A stretch of DNA of 64,000 nucleotides from the NCBI GenBank assembly GCA_907165135.1, contig OU015569.1, forward strand, positions 6,820,001 to 6,884,000, read 5' to 3'. Under the pieces are notes generated by a model. That model made no database searches. It had not been told where the DNA came from and saw only the letters and a program-made list of their open reading frames with translations. This document shows positions 34,300 to 45,707 of the stretch, in pieces. The DNA comes from Oikopleura dioica. Lineage: Eukaryota; Chordata; Appendicularia; Copelata; Oikopleuridae. A program made the position numbers and the translations under genes. Positions within the stretch are counted from its first letter, which is position 1. Each line of letters begins with the position of its first letter.

Positions 34300-35773
34300 A
34301 TGTCCAAATTACTTCACGAAGGCGAACTCCTAAAAGTCGCCCTATTTAATTTGGTATGAAAGACCACTTTTAGCGTAGTCAAATATGAGTTTAGGATTTC
34401 ACAAATGCGCGCGTGTTAGAAACATGCATGCTTTTTTCGGAAAGACAGAAAAAGCATGACATGCAGTTCTATGCGATCTTGGGATTCTTGATGGAAAAAC
34501 ACCATCTCAAGTATGCCAAGAAAATCAAACAGAGCTTGTCGGCAGATGTCAAATTCTTCGGCAATCTGAAAGAGCGTCGTGATTTCCGCAAGGCTGTCCT
34601 AGCTTATCTAAAAAATACAAAAGATGATAAGCTGCAGTTTAAAGCGAATTTGTATGACAGGTTTGGTCAATTCAAGTTGTCAGCGCTTTATAAAACCATA
34701 GACCTTATGGGGAAGATGTTTTCAAGCTGTTCCATACGTTCATCAACTCCATATTGACTCCAGAGCCGTTTCCGATGGTCATACTAAAAGTAGACCAGGC
34801 GATGATCGCATCGATCGAGAACGATCATCTAAAGGTGAGACTTTGCCGAGTTGATAGAATTAACGAGTTAATTTAAGACGCTTGTCATTGATGTGAGCAA
34901 ATTCGCCCATCCGATCTGTGAGTGCGATGTCAGTAACAAGTTGAAAACGCTACGACAAGAGCTTATTGCACTTGATGATCGAGCGAATTCACTTGAATTC
35001 CAACCGCTGACGCTAGCTGAGAAAAAAAGAATAACAGAGTGCTATTCTATTCTCAGTAGCTCATTGATTGAACAGGATGTTGAAGAAATGACCATGAGAA
35101 TTTTAGGTTTGGTTTTGACATAAAAAGAACGATAGATTTTACACGACCAAAGTTAGTTAAAAATATTTTTATAAACGGTTTCTTGTCAAGAACCGCTCAA
35201 AGAACGGAACGCCAATATTGAGATCGTGGGCATTGTAGAACAGCTAGTCGGTTTACGGTAAGCTTCCTCTTTTTGTCCGACAAGTTACCCATTTTACAGT
35301 CCTTTCTTTGAACGTCCTTGCAATGTTGAGGAGAGGATCGGATCCCTAAATGATCTGTTCAATCAAATGGAGGATGATTTTTCGGCGAGCGAAGAGATTA
35401 CCTCTAAGAACGCAGCAAATGATTCCTCGGGTATCCATGAATTCGCTGATATCATGAAAACGATCAACGGTAATTTATTTCTACTTTTGGACGGAATCAC
35501 TAAGTGTATTTAGGCGGCATAAGTGACTCACTCACGATAGAGAACGAAAATAAAGTCGAAAAGATCAAGACTCGAGCATCTCCTCGTCCCAAAAATCGAA
35601 GGACATGTCACGAAGTTCAGAACCTTCTTCACAAAACATTCCGCCGTGAAGTCGGTTCTCGCACCGTCACATCGTTTTCAACGACCTCTTTGGCCGACGA
35701 AAGCTCTGTGTCGAATTTCACCATTGCTCCAACAAAGGAGCCATCCGTTGGATATTTCAACCCTTTTGAATAA
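34300..35773 (+). CDS. possible HAUS6-like augmin subunit
   Basis: Six or seven exons with introns of about 40 nt; the start MSKLLHEGELLKVALFNL joins to DFTNARVLETCMLFSERQKK. The first 200 residues are helical. The order FYAILGFLMEKHH, then RRDFRKAVLAYLKN, then (after a 41-nt intron) GEDVFKLFHTFINSIL recalls the HAUS6 N-terminal domain, where a FLF segment, a WP..FRK..C segment and a FIHLMYHFARFV segment come in the same order. HAUS6 is a subunit of augmin, which seeds branched microtubules in the spindle. Later exons are coiled coil (KLKTLRQELIALDDRANS), then Ser/Thr-rich, ending FNPFE. The match is weak, and no symbol is given. Confidence 0.45.
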
Positions 35774-35905
35774 ACGTCACAGTTTTCTCACTGCCCACTC
35801 GCGCAAAAACATTTCAATAAACTTTCACATTTCCAATGTAAAAAATCTTTTCTTTTTTGTTTAACTCGTTCGCAGTGCTTCTAATTAATTGCAATATTTT
35901 AAGAA

Positions 35906-38336
35906 ATGGCGAAAGATAAAAAAGGCAAGAAAGGGAAGGCAGGGAAAAAGGAGAAGGAAGTGGAGGAGAGTGGAGATGCTCCGGCAGAGGATCCGGAGAA
36001 AGTCTCCGAAGTTGACCGTTGTCAATACGACATTCAAATTCTCGCCCTTGACAATAAGATAAAACGGCTAACCGAGGAACTGAATCAAAAAATTGAAAGG
36101 CGCAAGCAGATCGGAGAGGATCTTGTCAATGCCGAAAAAGACAAACATCGCTCAATCTCATTCTTGAACGATAAGCTCAAGCGAAAAGTCGAAGAAGCCG
36201 AGGACGTTAGCGATCATCTTGATGGTGCTAAGAGAGAATATGAAAGGTAGTCAAATAGATTCGTTAATCATGCTCGAGGTGAAATAACTAATCCTCAACC
36301 TTCAAAGGATTTATTTTTTTGCTGCGATAATATCTTCTCCCGCTGTGGAGTCAAAATTCCGGCGGGAGTGATGATCTGATAAAGAAGCAATGCTTCCCAG
36401 GGTTCAGTTCAACTCACTGCCGCCCTCCACTGACTTGACCATAAATACGCCGTCGACTTCCATCAAACAAAAAACAAAAGCAACTTACAAAAAAAAAAGA
36501 AACATGCCGAACACTGAAGATTTCAAAGAAAGAAACGAATTCGCGCTGAACTTCGCGTGTCACGTGATGATTCAAGAGATGAATGACTACTGGATGTTCT
36601 TCTTCGATTTCGACGGCAATCATCACCAATACCCCGAAATTGAGTGTCCTCGAATGTTCCTCATCAAAAGATCCGCCGAAAAGCTCTCCAATTTCGTGCC
36701 TGTGATGACTTTAGATCTTAACAACCCGGTCATGATTCTCCAGGAGGAATTCGCCGATATTAATTCCGAAGACTACCGACTTATCCTCAAGACATCAACG
36801 GAGAGGGAGAGGGTCTTTCTCGAATTCGTCAAGCCGCTTTTTGCCCATGTTGCCATGAGCTTCCTGAACCGAATTGGCCACGACATAGGTACAATCAGTC
36901 GCTGCAAGATGATTCAACTTCGGGCTATTCTTGGAGTTTTGAACATTCAGTTCGATGACTGCATATTTAATGGTCCATGTGAGCGTCCAGACGACGACGA
37001 AGAGCAAGCTCAGAAGTTCGCGAACCGGCGCCCGGAAAAGAGACATCATACTTTATTTACTCAGCAAGACCTCATCGATTCCTACGACTGCGAGAGGCTC
37101 TATCCAAGACGAAGATACCGACCGATAATACATACTGAATAACGCTTCACAATTACCTTTCCCAATATTAATCTGAATAAAATCAAAAAGAAAAATACAA
37201 ACGAGTACATATTTGTGTTATGCATTATCGTAAATCCCTAATCGCATGCGCGTAGTTCTATAAACGGCCTTCTGGAGAAGATTGAGACGCAGAAATTGAC
37301 ATTCGAGGATAACAAGCGTGCTTTGAATAAAGAAATTGATGACTATAAAGACGAAATTGCATCTTTGAATCACTTCCAGGAAGTTCGTGAGCAAATGGAA
37401 GAGCACGAAGTCAACCTTACTAAAGAGGTTGCAGCGCAAAAGGAAGCTTTTCAAGCGTAAGTGAATTTAACGAGTGTTGTTTTTATATTAAAATAAGTGA
37501 CTTAGAGCTTTTGAAGCACCAGGACGAACAGGATCTTATTCGTTTACGGGGCGAAATGATACGTCAGGTCAACGCAACCGCCGCTGAGTTCAGGCGAGAC
37601 ACTGATCAATTAATTCCGCCCACAATCAAGCGTGCCATCCGCGAGAATCATGGATTCAGAGTAAATGCTCGTCCCAGCCGCGCATAATCTCAAGACAAAA
37701 TTAAGCTCACTCTACGCAAGCTAAATCGCTGCAAACGCCATCTCGATGATGAGTCCGCCGAGATCAAAGCCAAAATGGAAGGCGTCCCAGAAAAGCTTCA
37801 CTCTCTCCACCTTACTGAAAAGGATCTCGCTCAGCAATCTTACAACAAGAGCTATCTTATCCAACTCCTGCGCAAAAAGTTACAAGACACGAAGAAGAAG
37901 CTTGCCGAGTACAGAGCTTGCGAAGAAGAGAGGGAGGCCAACAAGAACACTTTGAATAAGTAAGAATTATCGTTGACCTCCATGATTAACTGATTACTAG
38001 ACTTCGCGAGCATCTTCAGTCGGAAAGCAATGAATTCGAAGCGATGCAAAAAGAAGCGAAACGGCTGGCAAAGGAACTCAGAGATCATCAAGACGAAATT
38101 CAATCCACAGAAAGCGAATGTATCAACATTCGCCCTCTACTACAGGTGGGAAGAGCGGCTCACGTTATTATTAAATTCATTTTAAATTAATATAGTCCTG
38201 TGTTTATGAACTATTGGAAAAAAGCCGGATCGAGAAATCTACTTTCGAAAAACTTGCTAGAGAGCTCGGCGAAGAGTGTGAAATTGACGAGGAGTTCCTT
38301 AACTTTCCAGTTGGATCACTTGAACCCATTTTGTAA
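35906..38336 (+). CDS. CFAP157: CFAP157 homolog, ciliary/flagellar coiled-coil protein
   Basis: CFAP157 is a basal-body and sperm-flagellum protein. The start at 35906 gives MAKDKKGKKGKAGKKEKEVE, a basic N-terminus as in the family, followed by coiled coil (IQILALDNKIKRLTEELNQK). After the first intron the frame continues with LNKEIDDYKDEIASLNHFQE and, in the fourth exon, LRGEMIRQVNATAAEFRRD and IKRAIRENHGF, which match the conserved human core (EIIQRVNLVANEF, KRAIKENNGI). Later exons stay coiled coil and end FPVGSLEPIL at 38336. The first intron (36247-37255) is about 1 kb and contains a complete separate open frame on the same strand; the other introns are 40-60 nt. The C-terminal tail is shorter than in mammals. 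Confidence 0.85.
36440..36447 (+). promoter_or_regulatory. TATA-like box of the nested gene
   Basis: CATAAATA lies about 60 bp before the ATG at 36504, a distance that fits a short 5' UTR of an independent transcript inside the CFAP157 intron. A single weak motif in AT-rich DNA is not proof. Confidence 0.3.
36504..37142 (+). CDS. intronless gene nested in CFAP157 intron 1, unknown product
   Basis: An uninterrupted frame of 212 codons (MPNTEDFKERNEFALNF onward; an in-frame ATG at 36390 would add 38 low-complexity residues). The protein has a mixed alpha/beta look with many aromatic residues (YWMFFFDFDGNHHQYPEIEC), hydrophobic helices (FVKPLFAHVAMSFLNRIGHD), an acidic patch (PDDDEEQAQ) and a basic, Arg/Tyr-rich end (YPRRRYRPIIHTE). 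There is no signal peptide, membrane segment or known motif. An AATAAA at 37176-37181 follows the stop by 34 bp. The intronless structure in an intron-rich genome suggests a retrocopy or a young gene. No family recognised; 36504 was chosen because it lies after the TATA-like box and an A-rich leader. Confidence 0.7.
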   Translation: MPNTEDFKERNEFALNFACHVMIQEMNDYWMFFFDFDGNHHQYPEIECPRMFLIKRSAEKLSNFVPVMTLDLNNPVMILQEEFADINSEDYRLILKTSTERERVFLEFVKPLFAHVAMSFLNRIGHDIGTISRCKMIQLRAILGVLNIQFDDCIFNGPCERPDDDEEQAQKFANRRPEKRHHTLFTQQDLIDSYDCERLYPRRRYRPIIHTE

Positions 38337-38557
38337 AATCGACTATTTTCTCTTCTTTATTTTTATATATCCACCAAGATTATATTTTTGTATCTGTTTT
38401 TTAACACCTCTATTTTCTGAATTTTGTATCGGCATTGTTATTGTAAAACGCATAGCCTGCACTTTGCTCTGTGAACCATTTCGATTGTTTTACTTCGTAA
38501 GAGAGCAAAAAGCGAACTAGCCAATATTCTATTTTATTTTGATCGTGTTTTATAAGC

Positions 38558-41410
38558 ATGTACGGACTGCGCGCATCAGTGAGCGGACACAGCTCCGATG
38601 TTCGATGTCTCGTTAGCTGTAACTATCCGGTGGGCGGTGGCTTCCTAACAGGCTCTAGAGACAAATCCCTGAAACTATGGTTTCCTTCGGCAGAAGGTGT
38701 CGGCTACGAAATGATGACAAGTTTCAGAGGAAGCACGCATTGGATCAGGAACGGCTCAAATATTTTTTCCATTTAGAATTACAATATGAAACTCGTTTGT
38801 AGCGGTCAAAAGCTCGATTTGTTTTCTGGAACCTGATGCAGACAATCTGAATGGTCTTATAGTGGCTGGGTCCTTTGATTCAAAGATACGTGTTTATGAT
38901 CCGATATCTTCAGAAGAAAAAGCTTCATATGTTGGCCATGGAGAGTGCGTCTCTGCGCTTGCTTGTAATAATAAAACACAAACTGTCGTATCTGGATCTT
39001 GGGATAAAAATGTAAAAGGTGGGACGTGTTAGCTATTTCGTCTTTAAACGATGGTCTAGTATGGAGAGGGAAGTGGGGATCTGCTGAGAAGAAGTGCACG
39101 GCTACAATATCTGGGCAGCATCAGGGCTCTGTGCTCGCTCTTGGTATGCTCGAGGACGACCGAATAGTGACCGGCTGCGCAGACAAATTATTGAGAATAT
39201 TCAACGTGGATGGAAAGCTATTAAAATCGTTGCAGGGACATACGGACGTAATTCAGTCTCTCACGATTCTACCAGATGAGAGGTTGCTGTCAACGGGAAA
39301 TGATATGAAAATAAGACTATGGGATCTGGAGAACGGCTCTGTAGCTAAAGAATTTTCTGGGCATACTGGCTTTATATATTGCGTTTCACCTATGCCTAGA
39401 AACAAAGGCTTCATCACATCAGGGGAAGACCGTAGTGTACGGGTTTGGAGCTGGGACTCTTCAGAACCCACTGAAACCATCATGCTCCCAGCACAGTCTG
39501 CTTGGGCCTGTACTGCATTAACGATGGGCGATATTGCTGTTTCTCTGTCAGATGGCACTGCAAGAGTTTTTACCTATCGAGAGCGATTCCAAGCGCCTGC
39601 TGAAGAAGTTGCTGCATTTGAAGAATCTGTGGCAGCAATGCAGATCCCGGCCAAAGCACTTGAAGACAAAATGGAAATTTCAAAGCTACCGAAGTCGTTG
39701 CCGCCAAGTGGCAAGAAAGAAGGACAGACCATGATGATCAACGAACCTAGTGGTGTCGTTGCGTACCAGTGGTCTAAAGGCAAATGGGAGAAGATTGGTG
39801 ACGTCACAGGAGTTAGCAATAAAGACACGTTCGAAGGGAAAGAATATGATTTTGTGTTCTCTGTTGACGTCGACGAAAACGCGCCACCTTTGAAGCTCCC
39901 TTATAATTTAACAGAGGATCCTTGGCGAGCTGCGCAGAAGTTCATAAACAACAATGCACTTCCCTTAACCTACTTAGAACAAGTCGCAAATTTCATCATC
40001 ACTAACACTGCCGAGAGACGACAACAAGAAGCAGTAAAAGTTGTTGAGCCAGAAGTCGGAGGAGGTGCCGATCCGTTAACCGGCGGGTCAGGCTATCGTC
40101 CTGATTATACGGCTCCTAAGACAACGACAACAAAAAAAGGTGGCGCCGCCGACCCTTTTACAGGTTCTGGTGCTTACAAACCAGACGATGTTTCTATGGG
40201 TCCAAACGCTCCTCGATATCTACCTGGAGATAGCTCTTCTTCAGCGCCGAGTGGACCCCGAATGGTGAACCCAGAGGACAATCCAGGACGATACATTCCA
40301 AGCGGAAATGACGAGGAAAAGCCAAAGTACAACATAGTCTTTGTTGATAAGAAGTTCTTTCCCGAAGAAAAATACCTCCTTTTTGATGACCCAGCTCCTG
40401 GAGTGGAGAAAATCATAAATATGCTCAACAAAAAATGTTCCGAAAAGGGAATCCAGTTTGAAGAAGATGAGTTAAAGAAACTTGCTATGCTTTGTGATCC
40501 AGAAAATGTTCTCATGCCAGATGATATCTTTGTCTACTTCTCATGTCTAATGAAAACGCATGAATACTGGGATGTCAAATTTCCTCTCATAGACATTCTC
40601 CGACTTGCTTTGCTTAATTATTCCGTTGTTGGTCTTCTTTGTCGTAAGCCTTTATTCTATTTGTACTTCAAGCTTAGAGTACTTTAGATGAGGACCGGGT
40701 CAAGGAGTTCCTACGACCGTTGATGAAACAACTTAATGTAGAAAAGCCAGCATCAGTTCAATTACTTACCATGCGATGTCTTGTCAACCTATTCCGTCAC
40801 GAAATTGGTGCAAAAGTAGCGTTGAAGCACTTTGGTGAAATTCTAACTAGAGCCACAGACTCTCTCCCTGTTCAACCAAAACCCGTTCTCAAGCAAGCTC
40901 ATGCTTCGCTTCTCCTCAACTTTTCTATCGCTGCAAGAAAATTCGGGTAACGACAACTCGAGCGTTTGCATATTTATCGGTCTGTTTAGTGCTAATGTGG
41001 ACACCAAGCTTGGACTTCTTCAGAAAATCTGCGAGAAAATCGGTCGAAATGAAGCCGACATGAAAATTCAAATTCGGCTGCTGATTGCTTTGGGAACTCT
41101 CATTCACCAGGTCAGATTAGTTAAAATAATTAAAAAGCTCATTTCTGTCTAGGACATCGTATTGTGCCAGGCGGCTGACGGTATCGGTGTCCGCGAAGAG
41201 CTCCTTGAAATTCAAAATAAACACAAACGATCCGACGATAAAATGGCCGCCAACGTTGCTAGCTGTGCTCGCAAATGCATCCAAGGTGAGCATCATATTT
41301 AAACTATTTTTGAAATAAGGACTTTTTAAGAAATAATGAAAAGTCTTCAAAGCCTTCAAGATAATAACTCGATGGATTTCGATTGTGCCGGACCATCTAC
41401 TTCAGCCTAA
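38558..41410 (+). CDS. PLAA: phospholipase A2-activating protein (PLAA/Doa1/Ufd3)
   Basis: PLAA is a ubiquitin-binding cofactor of p97/VCP in membrane-protein sorting and mitophagy. The N-terminal seven-blade WD40 propeller is evident: ASVSGHSSDVRCLV, SRDKSLKLWF, IVAGSFDSKIRVYD, TVVSGSWDKNVK, then in the long exon RIVTGCADKLLRIF, LLSTGNDMKIRLWD, FITSGEDRSVRVWS. The PFU domain follows (KGKWEKIGDVTGVSNKDTFE and GKEYDFVFSVDVD). The linker holds two copies of a GSGY/GAYKPD-like repeat, then the C-terminal PUL armadillo domain runs from about 40320 (KYNIVFVDKKFFPEEKYLLF) to the stop at 41408-41410 (CAGPSTSA). Most of the gene is one 1.6-kb exon. Order and length match the family. Confidence 0.95.
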
Positions 41411-41744
41411 AACCATTTCTTCACCACTGAAACCATGTTCTTTAATACATGTATCTAATAGTTTTCTACTTCGCACAACTTGATCAAATTTTTGTATAAA
41501 GAAATTAAAGAAAAGCTCGTTTGATTGCAGTAATCAATCAATTTGACCTATCAGTTATTTATCATTTATCACGGATTGAACATTTAAAGAACGTCTATAA
41601 AAACCATGAACCAGTTCCTCTTGACATAATTTTTTAATAATCGAAGTTCAGCCGTCAACCATTCAAGAAGCAACTTTTGTTTGAGATTTTATTTGACACT
41701 ATTCGTACAGTCAATTTTAGCAAATTAAACAGTTTCGAGCACTT
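41411..41744. other. shared 3' intergenic region, PLAA and calmodulin-like gene
   Basis: The two genes converge here. AT-rich, with an AATAAA-like word for each strand (AAATTAAAGAAA near 41495 on plus; TTTAATTTGC on minus near 41722). No gene seen. Confidence 0.4.
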
Positions 41745-42469
41745 CAGTGATATTTCCCATTTTCCATGTAGTATACCACAAATTCCTGGTAGTTGATTTT
41801 TCCATCGAAATCAGTGTCAGCATCGGCTATCTACACTTCATTTAGTACTTCGATTTGTTCACGAAAACGGATAATAAACACACAAAATCATAACTTTTGG
41901 CTGATTAATTTGCAGAGTGGTAGATTACGTACAGCTACTTACGAGTTCATCGACCTCCGCATCCGTCATCGGCTCCCCGATTATCTCCATAACCTGCTTT
42001 ACCTCCTCCTTCGAAATTAACCCGTCCCCATTTCTGTCAAAGGTCCTGAACAAGCTGTTTTTCTTTTTGGTCGAAATCATTAGTTTCACCTGAATTTTTG
42101 ACGCATCTCTTCCTCTTTCGTTTGTCGCATCAGCTTCAAAGACATCATTTTTTTGAACTCGTTAAATTCCACTTTCCCATTGTGATTTAGGTCCACGATT
42201 TTTATCAACTTCTCGCATTCTCTCTTCGTTGTTTTATAACCAAGCTCTTTCATGACTTACAGCTTGTGCTCACAATAAATGACTTTTAACGAAATAGATC
42301 AGCTTGATTTCTAGCACCTTCCTAAACTCAGCTCAGCAACGTCGATGGAGTTATCTTTATTCTTGTCGAAAACATCAAAAACAGGACGGAGCTCGCTTCC
42401 CTCGAGTGACTAAAACTTCAAGTTTAAAATTGCTCTCTTTTAATTGACATTAAGTACACTCAGGTTCAT
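41745..42469 (-). CDS. calmodulin-like protein with four EF hands
   Basis: The minus-strand exons encode four canonical calcium loops: DKNKDNSIDVAE, DLNHNGKVEFNE, DRNGDGLISKEE and DTDFDGKINYQE, with the calmodulin-like joins MKELGYKTTKRE between loops one and two and VMEIIGEPMTDAEVDELV between three and four. All have Asp at position 1, Gly at 6 or a tolerated Asn, and Glu at 12, so all four look able to bind Ca2+. Start 42469 (MNLS) joins over a GTACTT intron to SLEGSELRPVFDVF. The join between loops one and two works only with a GA-AG intron (about 42240-42310). It is more divergent than calmodulin itself; a troponin C or calmodulin-like role is possible. Stop at 41745-41747. Confidence 0.8.
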
Positions 42470-42637
42470 AGCAACAGTGTCTTTAGTACGGGACTTAGAC
42501 TCTGAAAAACTTCTCCGTGATCACTTGAAAAGCTTGCCAAGAGAGGGTGTAGAGAGCAACAACACATACTTTCTCAGCTTCTTTTTACGGCTTCTCGGGT
42601 CAGCTACTAGTAGCGAATAACGTGTCTCGATTCTAGA

Positions 42638-42957
42638 ATGGGCGAAACCGTCGTGCTGATCGAACACGGCCCGTACAAACGATTCAACATTATTGATCAT
42701 GGCTGCGAGCGTCTTGAAGGCATCCAGCGGCTACTCAAAGATGAAGGAGCAAAAGTTATTCTTCGCCGTTCCAGCAACTTCGATCAATGCTCAATCTCCC
42801 TCAAAGTAAAGAAAGATCTTCCGGCTGGTATAAATAAGAATTTATTCAGGGGAAAATAGTATTTTCCTGTCCGATCACAAGTCTTGAATATGGAGGCGAT
42901 GGCCAACTCGATCCGATCGCACAAAATGCGTTTCAGAAAGTTAAAGCTGCAGTCTAA
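42638..42957 (+). CDS. UPF0728 family protein (C10orf53 homolog)
   Basis: Two exons, 42638-42805 and 42850-42957, with a 44-nt intron (GTAAAG to TTCAG), give about 91 residues. The protein opens METV-like (MGETVVLIEHGPYKRFNI), continues RLEGIQRLLKDEGAKVIL, and after the junction reads GKIVFSCPITSLEYGGDGQL and DPI. This follows human C10orf53 closely (VILRYGPY, LQGLQAVLAIDGHEVIL, IFHCNIKDLEFGGDGKLDPL). The function is unknown. The full family length is present. The unspliced frame beyond 42805 (ending 42859) is a read-through into the intron and should be ignored. Confidence 0.85.
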
Positions 42958-43200
42958 ACATATTCTTGTTCACTTTCTTACACTTGACCTATATTTTTTT
43001 ACTCCGATTCATTTATTTTTCCTCATTTCGATTTCTAACTAATTAGGTTAAGCCATCTGAAGCACAATTGCGGGGTCAAAATCTGTCCAGTTTTTGGACT
43101 CACCGAGGAATGAAATGCGATCCGAGATGCTAAGAACTCGGGAGCGTCCCTTGCAAATTCCATCCCACGTTACTCTACAATTCGACGAGAAAAGCGACCG

Positions 43201-44028
43201 ATGGAAACAGTGAGTTTACTCATTATAATTGTGGCAAACCCATGTTCAGAGGAATGGGGTACCGAAGAACAGCATCCCGTGTTACGACGGCGGCTTCTTT
43301 ACCTCAAGAACAGAGCTCACGCTTAAAAATATTAGCAGAGATAAGAAAGTCGCTTACTCGTTCAAAGGTCGAGGGAATGAAACTGGGATTACCCTCAAAG
43401 GCCAGAAAAAGGTTTCACTGAATCGCATCGCTCTACATAGTCGTAATTTAACGACTTGGGCCAGAGTCACCGGTCTCTAATCAGAACTATCTAGGGCTTC
43501 ATGATGCCTGGAGAACATCAAAGTCTTCAAGTTGTTATGCAAAACAAACCTCAGGATCGTCTCATATCACTATTCCACTTTGAGACTAAAAGTTTGAGTA
43601 TACTATCTATACTATAGTCTATAGAGAATACTTGTGAGACAATTACAGGGATCTAATAACCTATGCATTTTCTGGGAAGTTCATGAATTTGAATCCACTA
43701 TCCAGTTTGAGAATTGGTAATTTCTATTCGCAACGATAATGCTCCTTATGATGATTCTAGTTTACAAAAAAAGTGCGAAAGTTTCTTCAACCGCGTTCGA
43801 ATAGTGCCACCAGAAAAACCCAGTCAAGCCATCGAAGAGATGGACAGCTCAATTGCCTCTCTAAATAGTTCATTCACAACAATTTCTTCGCAGCGAGAAG
43901 TGGACCTGCGCGATCTCAGCGCCCGCTTTGATCAGATGCAGCGCCAGATACGACTGGTGATCATTTTCTCTGTTATCCTTCTTGTCTTGGCGCTGTATCT
44001 GGCCTTCGAAATCCAAAGGCTCAACTAA
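43201..44028 (+). CDS. VAP/MOSPD-like tail-anchored MSP-domain protein
   Basis: Exon 1 is tiny (ATGGAAACA at 43201 before GTGAGT). The next exon, from about 43250, reads PCYDGGFFTSRTELTLKNIS then RDKKVAYSFK, matching the start of an MSP (major sperm protein) domain as in VAPs. After an intron ending near 43497, GFMMPGEHQSLQVVMQNKPQ matches the later MSP strand (LxPGExxxVxV). The last exon (from about 43766) has a Ser-rich coiled coil (SLNSSFTTISSQREVDLRDL) and a C-terminal membrane anchor (LVIIFSVILLVLALYLAF) before the stop at 44028. VAP-type proteins sit in the ER and recruit FFAT-motif partners at contact sites. The exon join around 43600-43650 is not resolved, and the MSP surface residues that bind FFAT cannot be checked with confidence. 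Confidence 0.65.
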
Positions 44029-44121
44029 GCTCATGCTACTCATTCTGCCTCCGTTCAGGAAACTCAATATGACTTATATCTATTTTTTTAAACCTGGTCA
44101 TCACAAATTTTAACTTTAAGA

Positions 44122-45707
44122 ATGTACAAGCAATCGATTCGGCCACTCTCGATCTCATGTAGATCTCCGCGTGTTATGCGCGAAGGATACTGGGTTGTCC
44201 ACGGACGTCACCAGTTACCGTACTGGGACCAGAAAGACAACAAACAATATTCGGTTCAAAAACTAGAAAATGGGAAAACGGTAGAATTGCCCAAGTACAC
44301 GACGAAGCCGTTTAAGATGATCAACACGGAGGGTAGACAGCCGATGAGCGAGCAACAGTCACTTTACATTGATAAAAGCCATCGGGATAATCCAGAAACG
44401 CAGGATGTAATAAGAACACCATCTGCGAAAGGAATGAAGGCGATGCAGCATGGAGGCCCTGCTCTCTTATCTCGAACCGGTTACATGGTCGATTATTATA
44501 GGCTTAACCCCACGCAGCGTCAACGAAGCGCCGTGTTTAAGGAGAAGATTTTAAAAGTCGTCGAAGATCAGAACTTGATGCGACACCTTGCCCTCGTTGT
44601 TGGCCCTTCTAAGGAAAGTTGCAAAGATCGTGCTATTTTGAAAGTAGATAAAAATCAGTACTCATCTATTTCAACCTTGAATAGCCTCGTTGGATCCCTG
44701 CAACATCCACAATGAAAAAAGACGATATTATTGTTAACGATGCATCTGGCGAGCAGAAAACTGCGGAAGAGCTCGAACTTAATGGATCTTACATGCTCAA
44801 ATCATTACCTATTGGAACGGAAATTTGTATGGTCGAAGAGTTCCCAGGTACTTTCTTCCATTATGAGTTTTGGTAATGATTGTCTAAAAGGATCTGGCGC
44901 TCGTTTCGCGAACTCAAACGCGCGTTATGGCATTGTTACGGGTCGACTCGGCCGAGGCGATAAGGATTCTTTGATAACTGTCTCGGAAAGATTTAAAACA
45001 TCAAACAAGTAGATGATAAACACGTTTATTAAAAATAGCGCTAGCTTCTTTTAAATCTACTCGAAAAGTTTCCGTATGCGTCGTTGGAAGGAATTACTAA
45101 CTCTGGATTTGCTGGAAAAGTAAATTACAAGGGCGTATTGAGTGATCAGGGTCTTCACAATCGAATGGGTGGAATCGACGCGCAAATTATTATGGAAGAC
45201 GGAAGTATTGAACTGCCGGCTTGGGAGAAAAAAGATAGCAGGCAAAAACGCGCGACGGGCAGGCACGGCCCGTGGGAAGGATACTTCGATTGCATGGCCA
45301 CTCACAGGTGCCAATCATGCCAAAGTATTTGTGTTACGTTTTTGCTTCTAGAGAAAACTCTTACGACCAAACCCCTCAAAGTTTATATGATCAAGACGTT
45401 GCTCTCAGTGGAAATTGCGTCGCCGTTATCGGTCGCGCTTCTGAGGTGATAACATTTTCGGAATTAGATAAAGAACGCTAACGAATAATGATTTTAGGGG
45501 GGTGAGTTTAACTCGTGGCTACTACACGAAGATGGCCGCCAATACAAGCTTTACGGAGGCAATAAGTCGAACGGATTTTATAATAGAGAAATAAGAAAAT
45601 CTGGACTGAATCATATATCTATGCATTTCAGAAAGTTTAAACGTGCTCCCGGCCAACTTGTTAATAATCAAGGCAATCAGTTTGTTTTGCTAAAATCAAA
45701 CGAATAA
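44122..45707 (+). CDS. mitochondrial ribosomal protein uL2m-like, with unusual C-terminal extension
   Basis: The start follows a TTTTAACTTTAAG acceptor by one base. The N-terminus is Arg/Ser-rich like a mitochondrial presequence (YKQSIRPLSISCRSPRVM). Exons 2-3 show LKSLPIGTEICMVEEFPG then SGARFANSNARYGIVTG, which parallels uL2m (LGALPVGTLINNVESEPG then RGAQYIRAAGTCGVLL). Beyond this the match fades. An exon from 45069 continues EGITNSGFAGKVNYKG, RATGRHGPWEGYFDCMATHR, and after two more introns a globular 100-residue end with EFNSWLLHEDGRQYKLYGGN, stop at 45705-45707. The usual uL2 ending (RPxVRGxAMNPxDHPHGGG) is not seen. Either this lineage has replaced the C-terminus, or two genes were merged here. 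Junctions near 44660-44710 and 45009-45069 are uncertain. Confidence 0.5.

Noticed and set aside
42638..42859. UPF0728 frame read without splicing
   Set aside because: Reading through the 44-nt intron loses the conserved second half, which is recovered in frame by splicing.
43118..43310. Alternative small gene MRSEMLRTRERPLQ
   Set aside because: Joining this frame across the intron gives an early stop, while the frame starting at 43201 leads into an MSP domain.
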